A DNA stretch of 64,000 bases from Rhea pennata (GCF_028389875.1 NW_026907681.1:1798001-1862000); one strand, 5' to 3'. Shown: positions 14,180 to 25,585, numbered from the stretch's first letter. Notes: generated by a model from the letters alone, not told the origin. A program made the numbers and translations.

Positions 14180-17100
14180 GTATGATCTCTTTACCCCTTT
14201 CTCTGGAATGCTGCTGTAGCTTCTGATCACAGGTGTTCCTTATTTTTGTGTTGGTTTTGTTTGTTTTGTCCCCTTCCCCTACTTTTGTGAAGGATAAAGA
14301 GGACTTTTCTGATTTAAAACAAAAAAGGTATTACAACACCACATTCTTTTTAATCCCTCCCCTTACCTCTTTGTTTACCCATAAGTGATGTGAAACATGC
14401 TTGGAATCAGAGCTAGGGTCTTTTCTTTTGAAATACATTGTTGTGGTGAATGGAGAGGCACCTCTTTTCTTGTTGAAAGTAATATGTATGTTTTGCCGTG
14501 AAATTTTTGATTTGTCTTGCGATTGAATTTGAAGGGTTTACTCAGAACTGAGGGTGAACTATGTTGGGAAATAGACTGAGGCCTAAGAAGGGTTACCCAA
14601 GGAAAGACTCTTAAAGAAAAAAAAAAAAAAAAAAAAAGAGAAAAAAGAAAAAAAGCCAAGGTGGTGTTGGTAGGGAAGAGTGCTACTTTCCAGCAAGGGC
14701 AGCTTTCTTCTAGGTCTCGCAGGTAACCTTTTCTGTCACTTCAGAGAAATGAAAATCTGGTTAGTATTTTTTTTGGAGGTGCTACTGTAAGCCGTCTGTC
14801 TGCTTTTAATGTTAACCATGTTTCACCTTCTTATTACTGGAGACCTGGTGTATTAATGTAGGCCTTCTCAAAGTAAAAACATGACCTCTGGCAAAGAAGA
14901 TTGGGTGTGTGTAACAAACCACAAGGGCTGATGAGAGCAGAGGAAGTAAAATGGCACCAGTATTTGCAGGTTGGGATGGAGCTGGGATGGCAAGTGAGAC
15001 ATGCAAGCATGCCGAAAAGGCTTTGGCGTGGTAGTACAGAGAAGGGTGCTGATAGCACTGCGTAGTACAGAGGTAGCTGTTTTGGCTCTTGGGAGCTATG
15101 GGCTGTGTTCTTGTTTTCTGCGCTGCCTGCCCACTCTGATGGAGAGAACCTTCCGAAGTTAGTGCCATCTGTCACCCCTATTCCAAGTCACCTGCGGCTG
15201 CCTGCCTCCTCGATGCTCCCAGTGGCTTTTCAACAATGTTTTCCTTCCCTATATTTTAAGTTTCTACAGACTGCTATTTTATCTGCTAGTTGTGGCATTC
15301 CAAAGAAACTATCAGTGAGATTTAAATAGCAGTGAGGTGTACGACCTTAACTGTGGCTTGCATCTGGGAGATTAGCTTAGTATAAGGTAGCTCTTCCCCT
15401 GAAAGAGTCAGATATTGCAGAGAGGACCCGAAAATTGGTGAGTGTACCTTGATATAGGCTATAGTTTAAATTCCAGTTCAGCTAATTGATCATCTTTCTG
15501 CCTTTAAGATCAGGTTAGTCTTGGAGCTCGGTAACGTGATAGTTCAGGAGATGATTTTTAGCTTTTTAAAAACTGTTTCAGCTTTGCTTTTCCCACAGAA
15601 ACTTTACTGCAACTAACTGGTGATTTTTTTTTTTAGCCTTTATACACTTCTCTGGTATACGCGTGAACAAACATATGTCTGTCGTCCGTTAGACTGCGCT
15701 TCTGCGTCCACTCTTGCCTATTTGGGGCCTATGGATTAGAGGCAAGATCACTTCTTGGTAATTTCACTTTTGATTCACAGTCTGCAGACAGGTCACACTG
15801 TAATGGTTATAAGATAGCCTGTTTAGCATGCTTAATGGAATTTTATCATGCTTTTCCCTTTTATTTCACCAGATCCCGCTGGTGTCGGACGAAGAAGCCA
15901 GCGTCTGGCACGTGGAGTTGCTGTGTGTTTTCATGCAAGCAGATACCTCCCTAGGCAAATGGCAATGTTAGGCAAATGACAGGATCTTATTTGCACCTCC
16001 CTTTATTCTGGTCTGTATATACACTTTGGTATCAAAACACAAGTCATTTCCAAGAATACTTTGATAATGTGTAGGCAATATATTTTATGTTAAAAGATTC
16101 CAGCTTCAGCAATATATGATACAAACCTTTAAATTCAGGAGGACTTTCTAGGTCTGTAAGGGGACAAATGTGCAAAATGTTCCTAAACCAGTGGCGGTGT
16201 AGTGGGGTCCCACTGCAGGAGGACAGATGGCATCTTTTCACCGTTGCTGGTGTAAGAAAGGAAGAAAACAGGACCCGGTGGGATCCCAGGTTCCTGAAAG
16301 CCCTAAATGAGCAAAACGCTTCAGCCCGTGCTAATCCAGCATGATTGAGGCCCGCTCTGAGCAGTCCTTAGGGTCGGGACCAAACCTACCTGCTGATGCC
16401 AGTTGTGGCGCGTGAAGGATCTGGGTGCTCGTCTGCGCAGGGCAGGTGTTGGCATTGCCCCTCGCTGGCCTGCAAGGGGCTCGTGGGGCGCTCAGGAGAA
16501 TCCGAGAAGTACCTGCTACAGGAATTAGACGCCTCTGGAATTTTAGTGACTGGTCAAAATCCTCATTCAAGCAATTAAATCGATTTTTGGATCCAACCGA
16601 AGGACATCTTTTTTTTTTTTTTTTTTTTTTTTTTCAACAGTTACAAAAATGTCAGATTATTTTTCCCCCAAAGTGTCAGTCTCTGCATTTAACTGTGACA
16701 TGTGGATGCTTCTTCTTTATAGTTTCTCTGGGGAGAAAATTTGTTTCTTTCTTATTGAGCTCCCCAGGTTTAAGGGTGGGGGGGGGGCACATGCAAGCTT
16801 TTCAGAAACTCAAAGCTTAAACTTAAACTCTTGTGCTTGCATTAAGGCTTGGAAACAGGTGACCTGGTTTCCAGTAGCGTTTGGCCCCCACTACTGCTTA
16901 CCAACTGGAGCCCTGGGCTTCTGGTGACAGGAGCACCCTGCTTTAGAGCCTAGATGTAAATATAAGATCCTGACTTGACAACCCTGTTTTTAATCTCTTT
17001 GCTCATATACCTGCCTTTGCACAGCAGAAGATTCTCAGATTCTTTGGGGCACCAGTGAGCTCTCGGGGCTGGTCCCAGCAAGCTCTGCTGGGTTTTGTGG

Positions 17101-17525
17101 CCCAAAGACCTTGGTAAAGGTAAACTCCCTGGCTACAGCACAGTTCTGGGGCCTTTCCTGTGCATGGGACATAATTCCTCAAGCCTGTTTGTGGGACGTG
17201 GTAGGCCCCATGCTGATCCTGCTTTTCAGCGGGTGTCATGTGGTACAGGAGGAGTGCTAATGCTCCTGGTTGGCAGATAGGCACTGTCCACAGTTCTAGT
17301 GGCCACTCGCTATTTTGCCAATGATGTCCTGCGCCCCGGTGGAAGAATAAATGTGGAGGCAGCAGAGTGAGCAAAACTGTAACACAGGGACTTTGTTCTC
17401 CTGTAGTTTTATTTTGGTTCACAAAAATCACTTCTGGAGGGGGACGCACAATTTGCAAAATTGGACAGGAAGGACCTGGTTTCAGGTCTCGGGACAGGCA
17501 TTCAGAAGCTTCTCCAGGGCCCGTT
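14180..17525. other. No gene recognised; poly-A and poly-T runs
   Basis: AT-richer, intron-like DNA downstream of the last NUF2 exon. It contains an A-rich run at about 14,613-14,655 and a T-run near 16,610-16,634. One exon-like piece at 15,873 (good polypyrimidine tract and AG) was not identified. No later NUF2 coiled-coil exons were seen on either strand. Confidence 0.5.
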
Positions 17526-17776
17526 CTAAGTGGTTGTGTCTTCCTCTTCATCCTCCTCCCCTTTTGCAGTGTGGAGTTCATCTATCACTGCACAGATGCC
17601 AGCCAGCCAGGCTGCCACAGTGCCAGCTGAGAATATACAGAAGCCAACGAGACACAGAAAGATGTAGTCCTGCTTGTGCAGTTGGATCAGGCAGTCCAGC
17701 TGGAGCTGTGCCTCCACTGCGGGCATTTTCAAGCCGCGTAGACCTTCTGGCATGTAGCAGGTGATGTTCTCGGCAC
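17526..17776 (-). pseudogene. LRRC52: LRRC52 last exon (transmembrane segment and tail)
   Basis: LRRC52 is a leucine-rich-repeat membrane protein that acts as an auxiliary subunit of SLO-family potassium channels in sperm. This exon begins after a clean acceptor (TTTTCCCTCTGCAG at 17,777-17,790) with AENITCYMPE. It continues with HKQDYIFLCLVGFCIFSAG...AAWLAGICAV, a single membrane span characteristic of the family, then an acidic EEDEEED tail and TAG at 17,528-17,526. Reading frame is intact. The tail is shorter than I recall for mammalian LRRC52. The matching first exon lies 3 kb away and is truncated, so the gene as a whole is broken. Confidence 0.8.
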
Positions 17777-20700
17777 CTGCAGAGGGAAAAGCAGAAGCAA
17801 GACTAACTTGTCCGTGCCCTGAGCAATAGTGGATAGGAGTCCTGCTAGAAAAGCAGTGGAGGAGTTTCCTAAAGCCTTTGAAAAATGTCTCCGCACTTCA
17901 CACTCCTTTCCCTGAACAGCCTGGGTGAAAATACGTAGTCCATCCCTTGCCAAACCAGGCAGCCAGAATGATCAGAACGATTTCTGTGTTATTGTCGCGA
18001 TAGGAAAATACTGCCGGTAGGATTATACCGCAGTGGCAAGCTGCTGTACCTGCGTTGTTGAGTTCTGCTAACTGAGCACCTTCATTTTAATATAAAAGCA
18101 CTTGTGATTTTTTTGAAAAAACCTTAAACATCTTCTGCCATGCCATAGGCTAAGCTGAAAGAGGTTGTTTTATGCTGGCATAGTGAGGTCTGCATCCACA
18201 GAGTCAAGCTGTGAAACTTGGGTTGTTTGCAGTTAGGGGTCACCGAGCTTGTTGTGTGAAAGAAAAAGAGGAAAGTCCTCAGTAATTCAGTTCCGCCGAA
18301 ATAATGACTGTGCTCTGCTGTATTGTAGTCTAGGCCGTGAGAAAACAGGTGCTGGCTTTTCCCTCTGGAGCTAGTGAAGGCTGGGCGTAGTAGGAAGCAA
18401 TGTCTCTTCCTGGTGTTTGTAGAAGGCCAGTGTGGCCTCCAGCACAGCCGCCTCCTTCCCCTGGGGGTTTTGAAATCAGTGCGACAGACTCGGTTACTGC
18501 GACAGAACCGTGTCGGTCGCTGCTGGAAGTGCTGGATGGGTGGTCCTTAGGGAAAGGGAGCAGGGGAGAGGGACGAGCAACAATTTATACTGTATTATGT
18601 TATGTTGTATTTTGTTATACCTTGACGAGTGGATACAGCTGCAGAGACCGTTGGTGCTGTTATCGCTCGCTGTCAGGAGCGTAACTGCGGGGCTCGTTCA
18701 CCCTTACCCCAAGCCGTCGAGCTGTGGGAACTTCCCGCCTGCGCCTCGACCGTGCGCAGCTCCTGCTGAGCGTAAAACACTGGCACAAAGTGGTCTGTGA
18801 AGCTGCAGTGGCTCTCTAAAGGCCGGGACAGGGATCTGCTTGCAGCAGATTTCAGTGCTCTGCGTTGCCCCTCAGTTCCGTCTGTCCCACCGTCCCTCTG
18901 CTAGAGCTGTCAGCTCCTGGGACAACCCTCGTTTTAGGGCCGCCTAGGCCTGACAAACAGGGAGTTGCTTTTCCCTGCCTGGATGCAGATAGGCGCATGT
19001 GATCCGGGGTTCCCAGCATGGATACACTTACCTGCAGCATTAAAGTTTACCCAGTTCTCACACCAGTTCCAGGAAATACAACACCTCGTGCTGACTCACC
19101 CGCAGCACCTGGCTGGGACATAGCAGCAAAGTCTGACAGAGGAGGAAACTGGAGCTGCCTCCGCTGGCTGCTGCTGAGTCTTTCCGCTCTTTCTCCCCTG
19201 CCCTGACACGTGGAAGCAGGGAGACGGGTCGTTTCTTCCCAGCCCTGGCGCAGTCTGTTCCATCTCCTCCCAGCCTCATCAGAAAGGTTTCAGTAGGTGC
19301 CTTGGTCTCTTTCCCATCCTTCCCGGGATTGTGCAGGGACCCACACGAATACGTCCAGTCCTCGCTGCCACTTGCTTTTCTGCTCGTAGCCTTCCAAACC
19401 GCCTGCAGTGAGCTTTACTCTCCTGTTCAGGGCTTCCACGTGTTATCTCCAAACTACCTGGCGGCTGCTAGGGGTAGGACTTCTCTACACTGTTCCATAA
19501 CTGTCTGTAATCTGTATGAGGACAATAAGTACCTTTACAGGCGTTTACTACGCCTATTAAGATACTCAGACATCCCTAATTCTGTTCTGTCCTAACACCA
19601 GCTTCCCTTGCCCTTCCTTATGGTTCTTTTCTGCCTTTTTCTTACTTGATGGACAGGTTTTCTCAAATTTCTTTTTTTTTTTCCCCCAGCTCTCCTTCAT
19701 TATTTTATTGTGAATTACTGAGGATCAAGCTTTTTTCATTGGTGCAGGATGTGTTCCTTTTCAATTTGGAAAATCAAATACAAATTTCATAGCTGCATAA
19801 CAATTTTTTACCCTCGGCACTAGTGTTTCTGTGAAAAAGGGAACCAGTAATTACTTTGCCTCATGAATATTCAATATCTGTGGTCCAGCTGTAGACTCTC
19901 TCAATAAGATGGAAAAGAGCTGGATTTTGGTGAGCCAGATGATGGAAGGAAAGAAGGCTCCTGCCTTCAGTAAACTGCTCTTATTCGGGAGTAAGTGCCT
20001 TTCTGCTGCAGAAGTCAGAGGAACTCAAGCGGACGCTCATCTGCAATGCATGTACATTGATTATTTTGGATAACTTAAAACAAAAGTGAGCCAATTTGCT
20101 CTGGGATGCTGGCGGAAGAGTGGGAGCGTATGAAGCCCGTCAGTCATAAGGATACAGGGACGCTTTTCTGACCACAGTCTTAACTTGCATTCTGTTTCAC
20201 CCTGTCAATCGCATTTCACCGGTACCCAAACCAGAACCCCCCATGGGAACAGCAAAAGTCTTTTGCCGAGTTCAGAGCATTTGGATCACGGCTTGATCCT
20301 GAGAACCTGTCAAATGTACCTGCTTTGCCAGCTAGAAGCACTGTGATAGCTGGAGGTTATAGGAACTGTCGTTTCGATCTGCTTTAGCAGAACAGCTGCC
20401 ATATTTTTTTCGGAAAAAGGCATTGCAGGAGGCATTTGAGGTGAAGGGGACACTGGCAGAACGGTGGGCAGCTCAGGGCTGGAGAGGCTGAGCAGAGCAG
20501 GACAGAACAGAGGCAGGAGCAGAGTACTTCACGCATCTCCACGGAGAGAGGGGTTTTTAACGGACTGTTATGGATGCAGCGATACTGCAGCAGCAACAAA
20601 AAGATACAGTCTATCGAGCAGCTGAAGAAAAGGCAGGAAAATCAGAGCAGTAGCCTTCTCTGCAGCTCTCCCCAGAGCCTCCTCGGGCTCCTCACTCTTG

Positions 20701-20811
20701 GCACTGCAGCTGTAAGGTGCTTGTGACTCGCAGTGACAAAAGTGATAACAAGCTCGCAGTGATACCGCCTGCAGCTGGGGCAGGCACTTTATAGAAGTAG
20801 CAATATCCTAG
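17777..20811. other. LRRC52 intron-like DNA; no leucine-rich repeats found
   Basis: Between the two LRRC52 pieces I see no remaining LRR coding sequence on either strand, although the family normally carries several repeats and an LRR C-terminal cap here in exon 1. A T-run lies near 19,670-19,690. Short open frames look like noise. Confidence 0.5.
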
Positions 20812-21129
20812 CTACTGGTTACGCTTCCCGATGCGTAAAGTGAAATCCAGACCATCCCCCAAGAGGTTCTCCCGGCAGTCCAGATAGACCAGGTCAGCGA
20901 GGAAGCTCAGTTCCACTGCAGGCAGGTATGAGATCTTGTTTGCTGCCAGAATCAGCTGCCTGGTATCCAGTGGGATGGTCACAGGGAGCTCTTGCAGCTG
21001 TTGCCCTGTGCAGTTCACTTCCAGGTACTGACAGCTGCACCTGCTTGGGCAGTTGATAGTCTCTGATGCCAGCCCCAGCCCCAAAAGAAACATGAGGCTC
21101 AGGGGCTGGTGTCCACCTGGAAGAGACAT
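20812..21129 (-). pseudogene. LRRC52: LRRC52 first exon, truncated after the first repeats
   Basis: ATG at 21,129, then a hydrophobic signal peptide (LSLMFLLGLGLAS), an LRR N-terminal cap (CPSRCSCQYLEVNC) and one or two leucine-rich repeats (LVYLDCRENLL). Similarity stops after DGLDFT near 20,836-20,845, and the frame then runs into an unrelated tail ending in TAG at 20,814-20,812. The family continues with three to four more repeats and a cysteine cap in this same exon. That part is missing, so this is a deletion or rearrangement breakpoint rather than a normal exon end; no GT donor is at the breakpoint. Confidence 0.8.
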
Positions 21130-21632
21130 GATCTAACACCTCCCAGAGTGCATGGCCCCTTAGGGAGTACAGACAGACAGGCACGGAGGAGCTGCAAAGG
21201 AGGGGACCTAGGGAAGTGGTTTTGTCATTACAGCCATGCCGACAAGATGTCCAGCGGCAAGGCTGTTGGGAAGCGCTCTGCTTCTGTGGCTCACCTGGCT
21301 CCTTGGCAGCCTGCCTGGCTGGAAGCGGAGCCGCGTTTCACCCACTTTCTGGATCTGCAAGTGCAGGGCGGTGGCTAGAGTGTCTCCATGTCACGCTCAT
21401 TGCCAGCTGACACCTCTGTGATTTCAGCAGCTTGCAAAAGCCACCTAGTTTGGGGACACTGACATGACCGGCCTTGCTGAGCCCGTGCTGCTTTCGTCGG
21501 AGTGAAAGCGCACGCCTGTAGGCCTACGAGGCAGGTGCGCCCTGGATGAGGACACCAAGTGTGTGCAGGGCGGGTGTGAGCAAATGCAGTTGCTGTCACA
21601 AATAATGTCAAAAGCCGAGGCGTGGTCATTTG
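21130..21632. other. Upstream flank of LRRC52, up to the provirus
   Basis: No gene recognised. The flank ends in GTGGTCATTTG at 21,622-21,632 directly before the 5' LTR. It does not match the sequence after the 3' LTR (ACCACCACC), so no target-site duplication is present. Confidence 0.5.
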
Positions 21633-22276
21633 TGTAATAAATTGTAACTATTTGTTCATTGTTTAGAAGGAGGAATAAGCCGATGGAGGGGGAGGAGGAG
21701 GTTTTACAACAATCAGGGTTGAGACATGGTGTCAGACAAATAAATTATGATAAATTATGGTAAGCACAAAAGCTTATATGACCCCTTGTGGAACCGGTGT
21801 CGGGGCCCTAGCTATCTTGCAGGACTATGAAGAGCTGAAGTAAGCAACAAGCTGCTCAGAGGTTTTGAAGGTAAAAGGATAAAGAAAGGATAAGCAGGCA
21901 CCTGTAATTTTCTCACAGAACAGCATCCCAAAAGGGAGTCAACACAACAGATAAGCAAACTCCTGTGATCACTCACAAGGAGACAAACCAAAATAAAGAG
22001 ACAGAAGAAGACCACGGCCTTCCTCTCCACGACCACCAGAGAGCTTCAGACGACCCCCCCCAGCAACTCACACATGCGCGGGACGCACCGGGAGATTACA
22101 ACGCAGACTGTAAGGGGGGACTGTGTGTGAGGGAGGCGCGCGCCGTTGGCGGAGCTGAGACTCCCCGGCCGCCCAGCGCTGTTTTGCTTGTGGCTGCTTA
22201 CTTAATTAAATAAATTGTTCACATGATTTAACAAACTCTCTGTATGAATTAACCTTCAAGAGAGTAACTTATGACA
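21633..22276 (+). mobile_element. 5' LTR
   Basis: 644 bases, TGTAATAAA...CTTATGACA. Compared with the 3' LTR it has a 9-base tandem gain in the AAATTATGATAAATTATGG stretch near 21,741-21,760. The TATA box is altered to TGTAAG (22,109-22,114), where the 3' and solo LTRs have TATAAG. The AATAAA signal lies at 22,209-22,214. A weakened 5' promoter would further reduce proviral expression. Confidence 0.93.
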
Positions 22277-22280
22277 AATT

Positions 22281-22298
22281 TGGTGCCGTGACTCGGAT
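22281..22298 (+). promoter_or_regulatory. Primer binding site, tRNA-His type
   Basis: TGGTGCCGTGACTCGGAT, four bases after the LTR end, is the complement of the 3' end of tRNA-His including CCA. It sets where minus-strand DNA synthesis starts. A histidine primer is typical of some class I ERVs and unlike the tRNA-Trp primer of avian leukosis-type viruses. Confidence 0.8.
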
Positions 22299-22628
22299 GA
22301 AGGCAATGGACTGAAAAGCTCTTCGGAAGGGGAGGCGCCCCGCCGAGTTCGCCTCTGCCGAGAGCGATTTTCACTCAAGCCCTTCACCGACGAACCCTAA
22401 ATTAGCCACAAGCAAAAAGGAGCCGGCAACCCCAAGTAATCTTTGTGCACGAAGACCGAATGAAGACTCAGGATTGAGTAAGTATAGGCCGGTGATCCAT
22501 TCGGTTGGGGTTGGGTATCCCGGAGTACACGTGAGAGACGTCCAGTAAGGACGAAGCGAGTGCGGACCCCTCGGTAGTGCGGTTCCCACATCCCGCGAGG
22601 GACTGGGCCACGAAAAGGGGGAAGCGGT

Positions 22629-22652
22629 GTGTGTGTGTGTGTGTGTGTGTGA
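22629..22652. repeat. (GT)n run in the proviral leader
   Basis: About eleven GT units ending shortly before the gag ATG at 22,667. It sits where the packaging leader would be. Confidence 0.9.
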
Positions 22653-22666
22653 AGGTACTCCGGAAG

Positions 22667-24127
22667 ATGGGACAGAAGAAAAGAAAGCCTTCTGGTCCCA
22701 TGGGTGGGGGAGTTTGTAGTGGAGGCTTACCTCCCATTCCCCTGGATAGCCCACTAGGATTGATGATTAAATATTGGGATGATTCCCCTCCTAGGCGGGG
22801 AAAAAGTAAAGTTAAGATGATATATTATTGTATTGAAGTCTGGGGCAACAAACCTATAAAAGGAGAAAGTGTTTTCTGGCCCCCTTTTGGTTCATTTGAG
22901 GACTGGATATGCCAGGCCCTAAATAGTTACGTAAATTCAAAGGAGCCCTTCAGCTTAGAAGAGAGCGAGTATGCACACCTCTGGATAAATCCAGAGGCGA
23001 GAACCCTTTTATACCCATTAAAAGAAAAAGGAGGGCGGGGGAAAAAGAAGCGAGAATTAGAGATCCCATTATCGCCACCCCCTTATATACTCCCTCCTAT
23101 ACCTACGGCCCCTTCTCTTCCCGGGCCGACCGAACTTCCGTCCTCGGGGGAGTCGGATGGCGAGGCTAACCCTAGTCCCCAGAGACCAGTAACTAGGAGT
23201 CAGACTAGAGCACAGGGGTTAAGTCTCGAAGGAGGATTATATCTACTGCGGGAAATAGCTATGGGAGGACCCCAACCGGGGACGGGATATGTAGCCGTCC
23301 CCATTAATTCCGGGGACGTGAGAGATTTTAAGAAGGAAATGGGAAACCTACTAGAAGACCCACTGGGAGTGGCAGAACAGGTGGACCAGTTTCCAGGACC
23401 AAATATTTACACTTGGAAGGAGCTACAGTCCATCCTGGGAATCCTGTTCACATTTGAGGTAAGAGGGATGATTAGGTGAGCTGGCATGCGAACCTGGGAC
23501 CAACAACACCAGCAAGGTCCGGCAGCAGATGTTAAGTGGCCGATGCAGTCGCCTAATTGGAATAACCAGGACCCAATCCATCGCGGTCATATGCAAGACT
23601 TAAGAACCATTATCATTCAGGGGATAAGGGAATCAGTCCCAAGGGGACAGAATATTAATAAGGCTTTTAATGAACAGCAAAGGCGGGATGAGACCCCGAC
23701 AGAATGGTTAGAAAGGCTGCAAAAAAACTTGCAGTTGTATAGTGGCTTAGATCCAGGGACTCCTGTGGGAGGGGCCTTACTTAAAACTCAGTTTGTGGCC
23801 AAATCCTGGACGGACATTAGGAAAAAGTTAGAGAAAATAGAGGACTGGCAAGATAAGGGTTTAGATGAACTCCTGAGAGAGGCACAGAAGGTGTATGTTA
23901 GGAGAGAGGACGAAAAAGAGAAGAAACAAGTACGAATGATGGTGGCAGCAGTACGGGAAGGTCAAAGAGGAAGGCCTAGGATGGTGCGTGGGAAGCTTGA
24001 GAGAAAAGAAGCGAGAAATGGTCAGGGACAAAGAAATGTGATCTGTTTTTATTGTAATAGAAAGGGTCATATTAAGAGAGAATGTCGACAGAGAAAAGAG
24101 GATGAGCAGATGTTCAAGGATGAGTAG
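22667..24127 (+). pseudogene. gag: Proviral gag, interrupted by one in-frame TGA
   Basis: Start chosen at 22,667 (MGQKK), which gives the glycine needed for N-myristoylation of matrix. Order: matrix region, proline-rich segment with a PPPY late-budding motif, capsid, and nucleocapsid with one CCHC knuckle (CFYCNRKGHIKREC), then TAG at 24,125-24,127. A TGA at 23,477-23,479 stops translation in the N-terminal part of capsid; the same frame continues open on the other side. The codon context fits a CpG transition of an arginine codon. A full Gag precursor is therefore not made, only a matrix plus partial capsid product. Confidence 0.9.
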
Positions 24128-25334
24128 GGGTGCCAGGGGCTCTATTTGCTGGGGACCCGAGAAAAAAAGAAACGAGCCCTTGATAAAATTAAAAGTGGGT
24201 CCCCAGCGTGAGGAAATGGAATTCCTCATAGACACAGGGGCTGAAAGATCTACGGTCCAAACCTTACCTTTAGGGTGTAAGGCCTTGGCAGAAAGGGTAC
24301 AAGTAATTGGGGCAAAAGGAGAACCATTTCGGGTTCCCGTTATAAAAGAAGTATTAATCGAATCAGGTTCCAAGATAGGTGTGGGACCTTTACTTTTGGT
24401 ACCCGAAGCTGAGTATAACCTGTTAGGTAGAGATTTGATAATAGAATTAGGCATAAGTTTAGAAGTGATAGATAATAGACTACAAATTAAATTGTGTCCT
24501 CTCCAAATAGAGGATGAACAAAGCATAAACCCGGAAGTTTGGTACACTCCAGATAGTGTGGGCAAATTGAATATTAAACCTTTTAAGGTAACTATAACTA
24601 ACCCGGGTGTACCAACGAGAATTAAGCAATATCCCCTGTCCGAAGAGAGCAGGCGGGGATTAAAACCTGAAATTCAGAGGTTACTACAACAGGGGCTATT
24701 GGAACCTTGTATGTCCCCTTTTAATACCCCAATATTACCAGTAAGGAAAAAGGATGGCAAATATAGATTGGTGCATGATTTGAGGGAAATCAATAAGAGA
24801 ACTGTGACTAGGTTCCCAGTAGTAGCAAATCCACATACTCTGTTAAATCAGTTACACCCGGATGATCAATGGTACAGTGTGATAGATTTAAAGGATGCGT
24901 TTTGGGCATGTCCTTTGGATGAGAGCAGCAGGGATTATTTTGCCTTTGAATGGGAGGACCCAGATACCCATAGAAAACAGCAACTAAGATGGACTGTCCT
25001 CCCTCAAGGATTTACCGAATCCCCAAATTTATTCGGACAGGCCCTGGAACAGATACTGCAGGACTATAATAAAGTGCCGGGAGTGACGTTAGTACAGTAT
25101 GTGGATAATCTGTTGATAGCAGGAAAGGATGAAGAAGTGGTAAGGCAGGCTAGCGTCCAGTTGTTAAATTTTCTTAGCCTGCAAGGGTTGAAAGTTTCAA
25201 AATCAAAGTTGCAGTTTGTAGAGAAGGAGGTAAGATATCTGGGCCATCGATTAAGTGGGGGGACTAAGAGACTGGATACACAGTTAATGAGCCGACGTAG
25301 AGAGTTACAGAAAAGAGGCCTAGTGGTGCAGTGA
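24128..25334 (+). pseudogene. pol: Proviral pro and N-terminal reverse transcriptase, truncated
   Basis: After the gag TAG, which has the GGGTGCCAGGGG context expected for readthrough-type gag-pol junctions, the protease is not in the gag frame but one base away. A 7-A run near 24,163 is the likely indel site. Protease has the LIDTGAE active site and LLGRDL. RT has the fingers and palm with VHDLREIN, IDLKDAFW and LPQGF. Its metal-binding box reads YVDN instead of YVDD (near 25,099-25,110). Coding similarity ends after YLGHRLSGG, about residue 380, and the open frame stops with TGA at 25,332-25,334. The thumb, connection, RNase H and most of integrase are gone. Confidence 0.9.
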
Positions 25335-25585
25335 CCCCATTAGATATAGCCATACACCGAGTACAGCCCGGAGATAAAGTTCTAATCAAAACATGGAAAG
25401 AGACTTCATTAGCACCTCGGTGGGAAGGCCCCTGCGTTGTTTTGCTTACTACAGAAACAGCTGTTCGGACTGCAGAAAAAGGGTGGACTCATGCCAGCCG
25501 TGTGAAAGGACCGATCCTGGGAGAAGAGTGGAGGGCGGTTCCAGGCTCCGCCGACTTAAAATTAATGCTTAAACGGACTCGATAA
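25335..25585 (+). pseudogene. pol: Proviral integrase C-terminal remnant
   Basis: An open segment starting near 25,331, in a different frame from RT, carries QPGDKVLIKTWKE, RWEGPCVVLLTTETAV and KGWTHASRVK, the SH3-like C-terminal domain of a gammaretroviral integrase. The zinc-binding domain and the DDE catalytic core are missing, so a single deletion of roughly 2 kb (estimated from family size) joins RT to this tail. Confidence 0.85.

Noticed and set aside
14290-14326. Possible NUF2 exon 8 (KDKEDFSDLKQK)
   Set aside because: It lacks a convincing acceptor and does not resemble the NUF2 segment expected after the exon ending at 14,179.
24125-24200. Programmed frameshift between gag and pro
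   Set aside because: The context looks like the TAG readthrough type, and a 1-base indel in the A-run explains the frame change more simply. No slippery site with a clear pseudoknot was seen.
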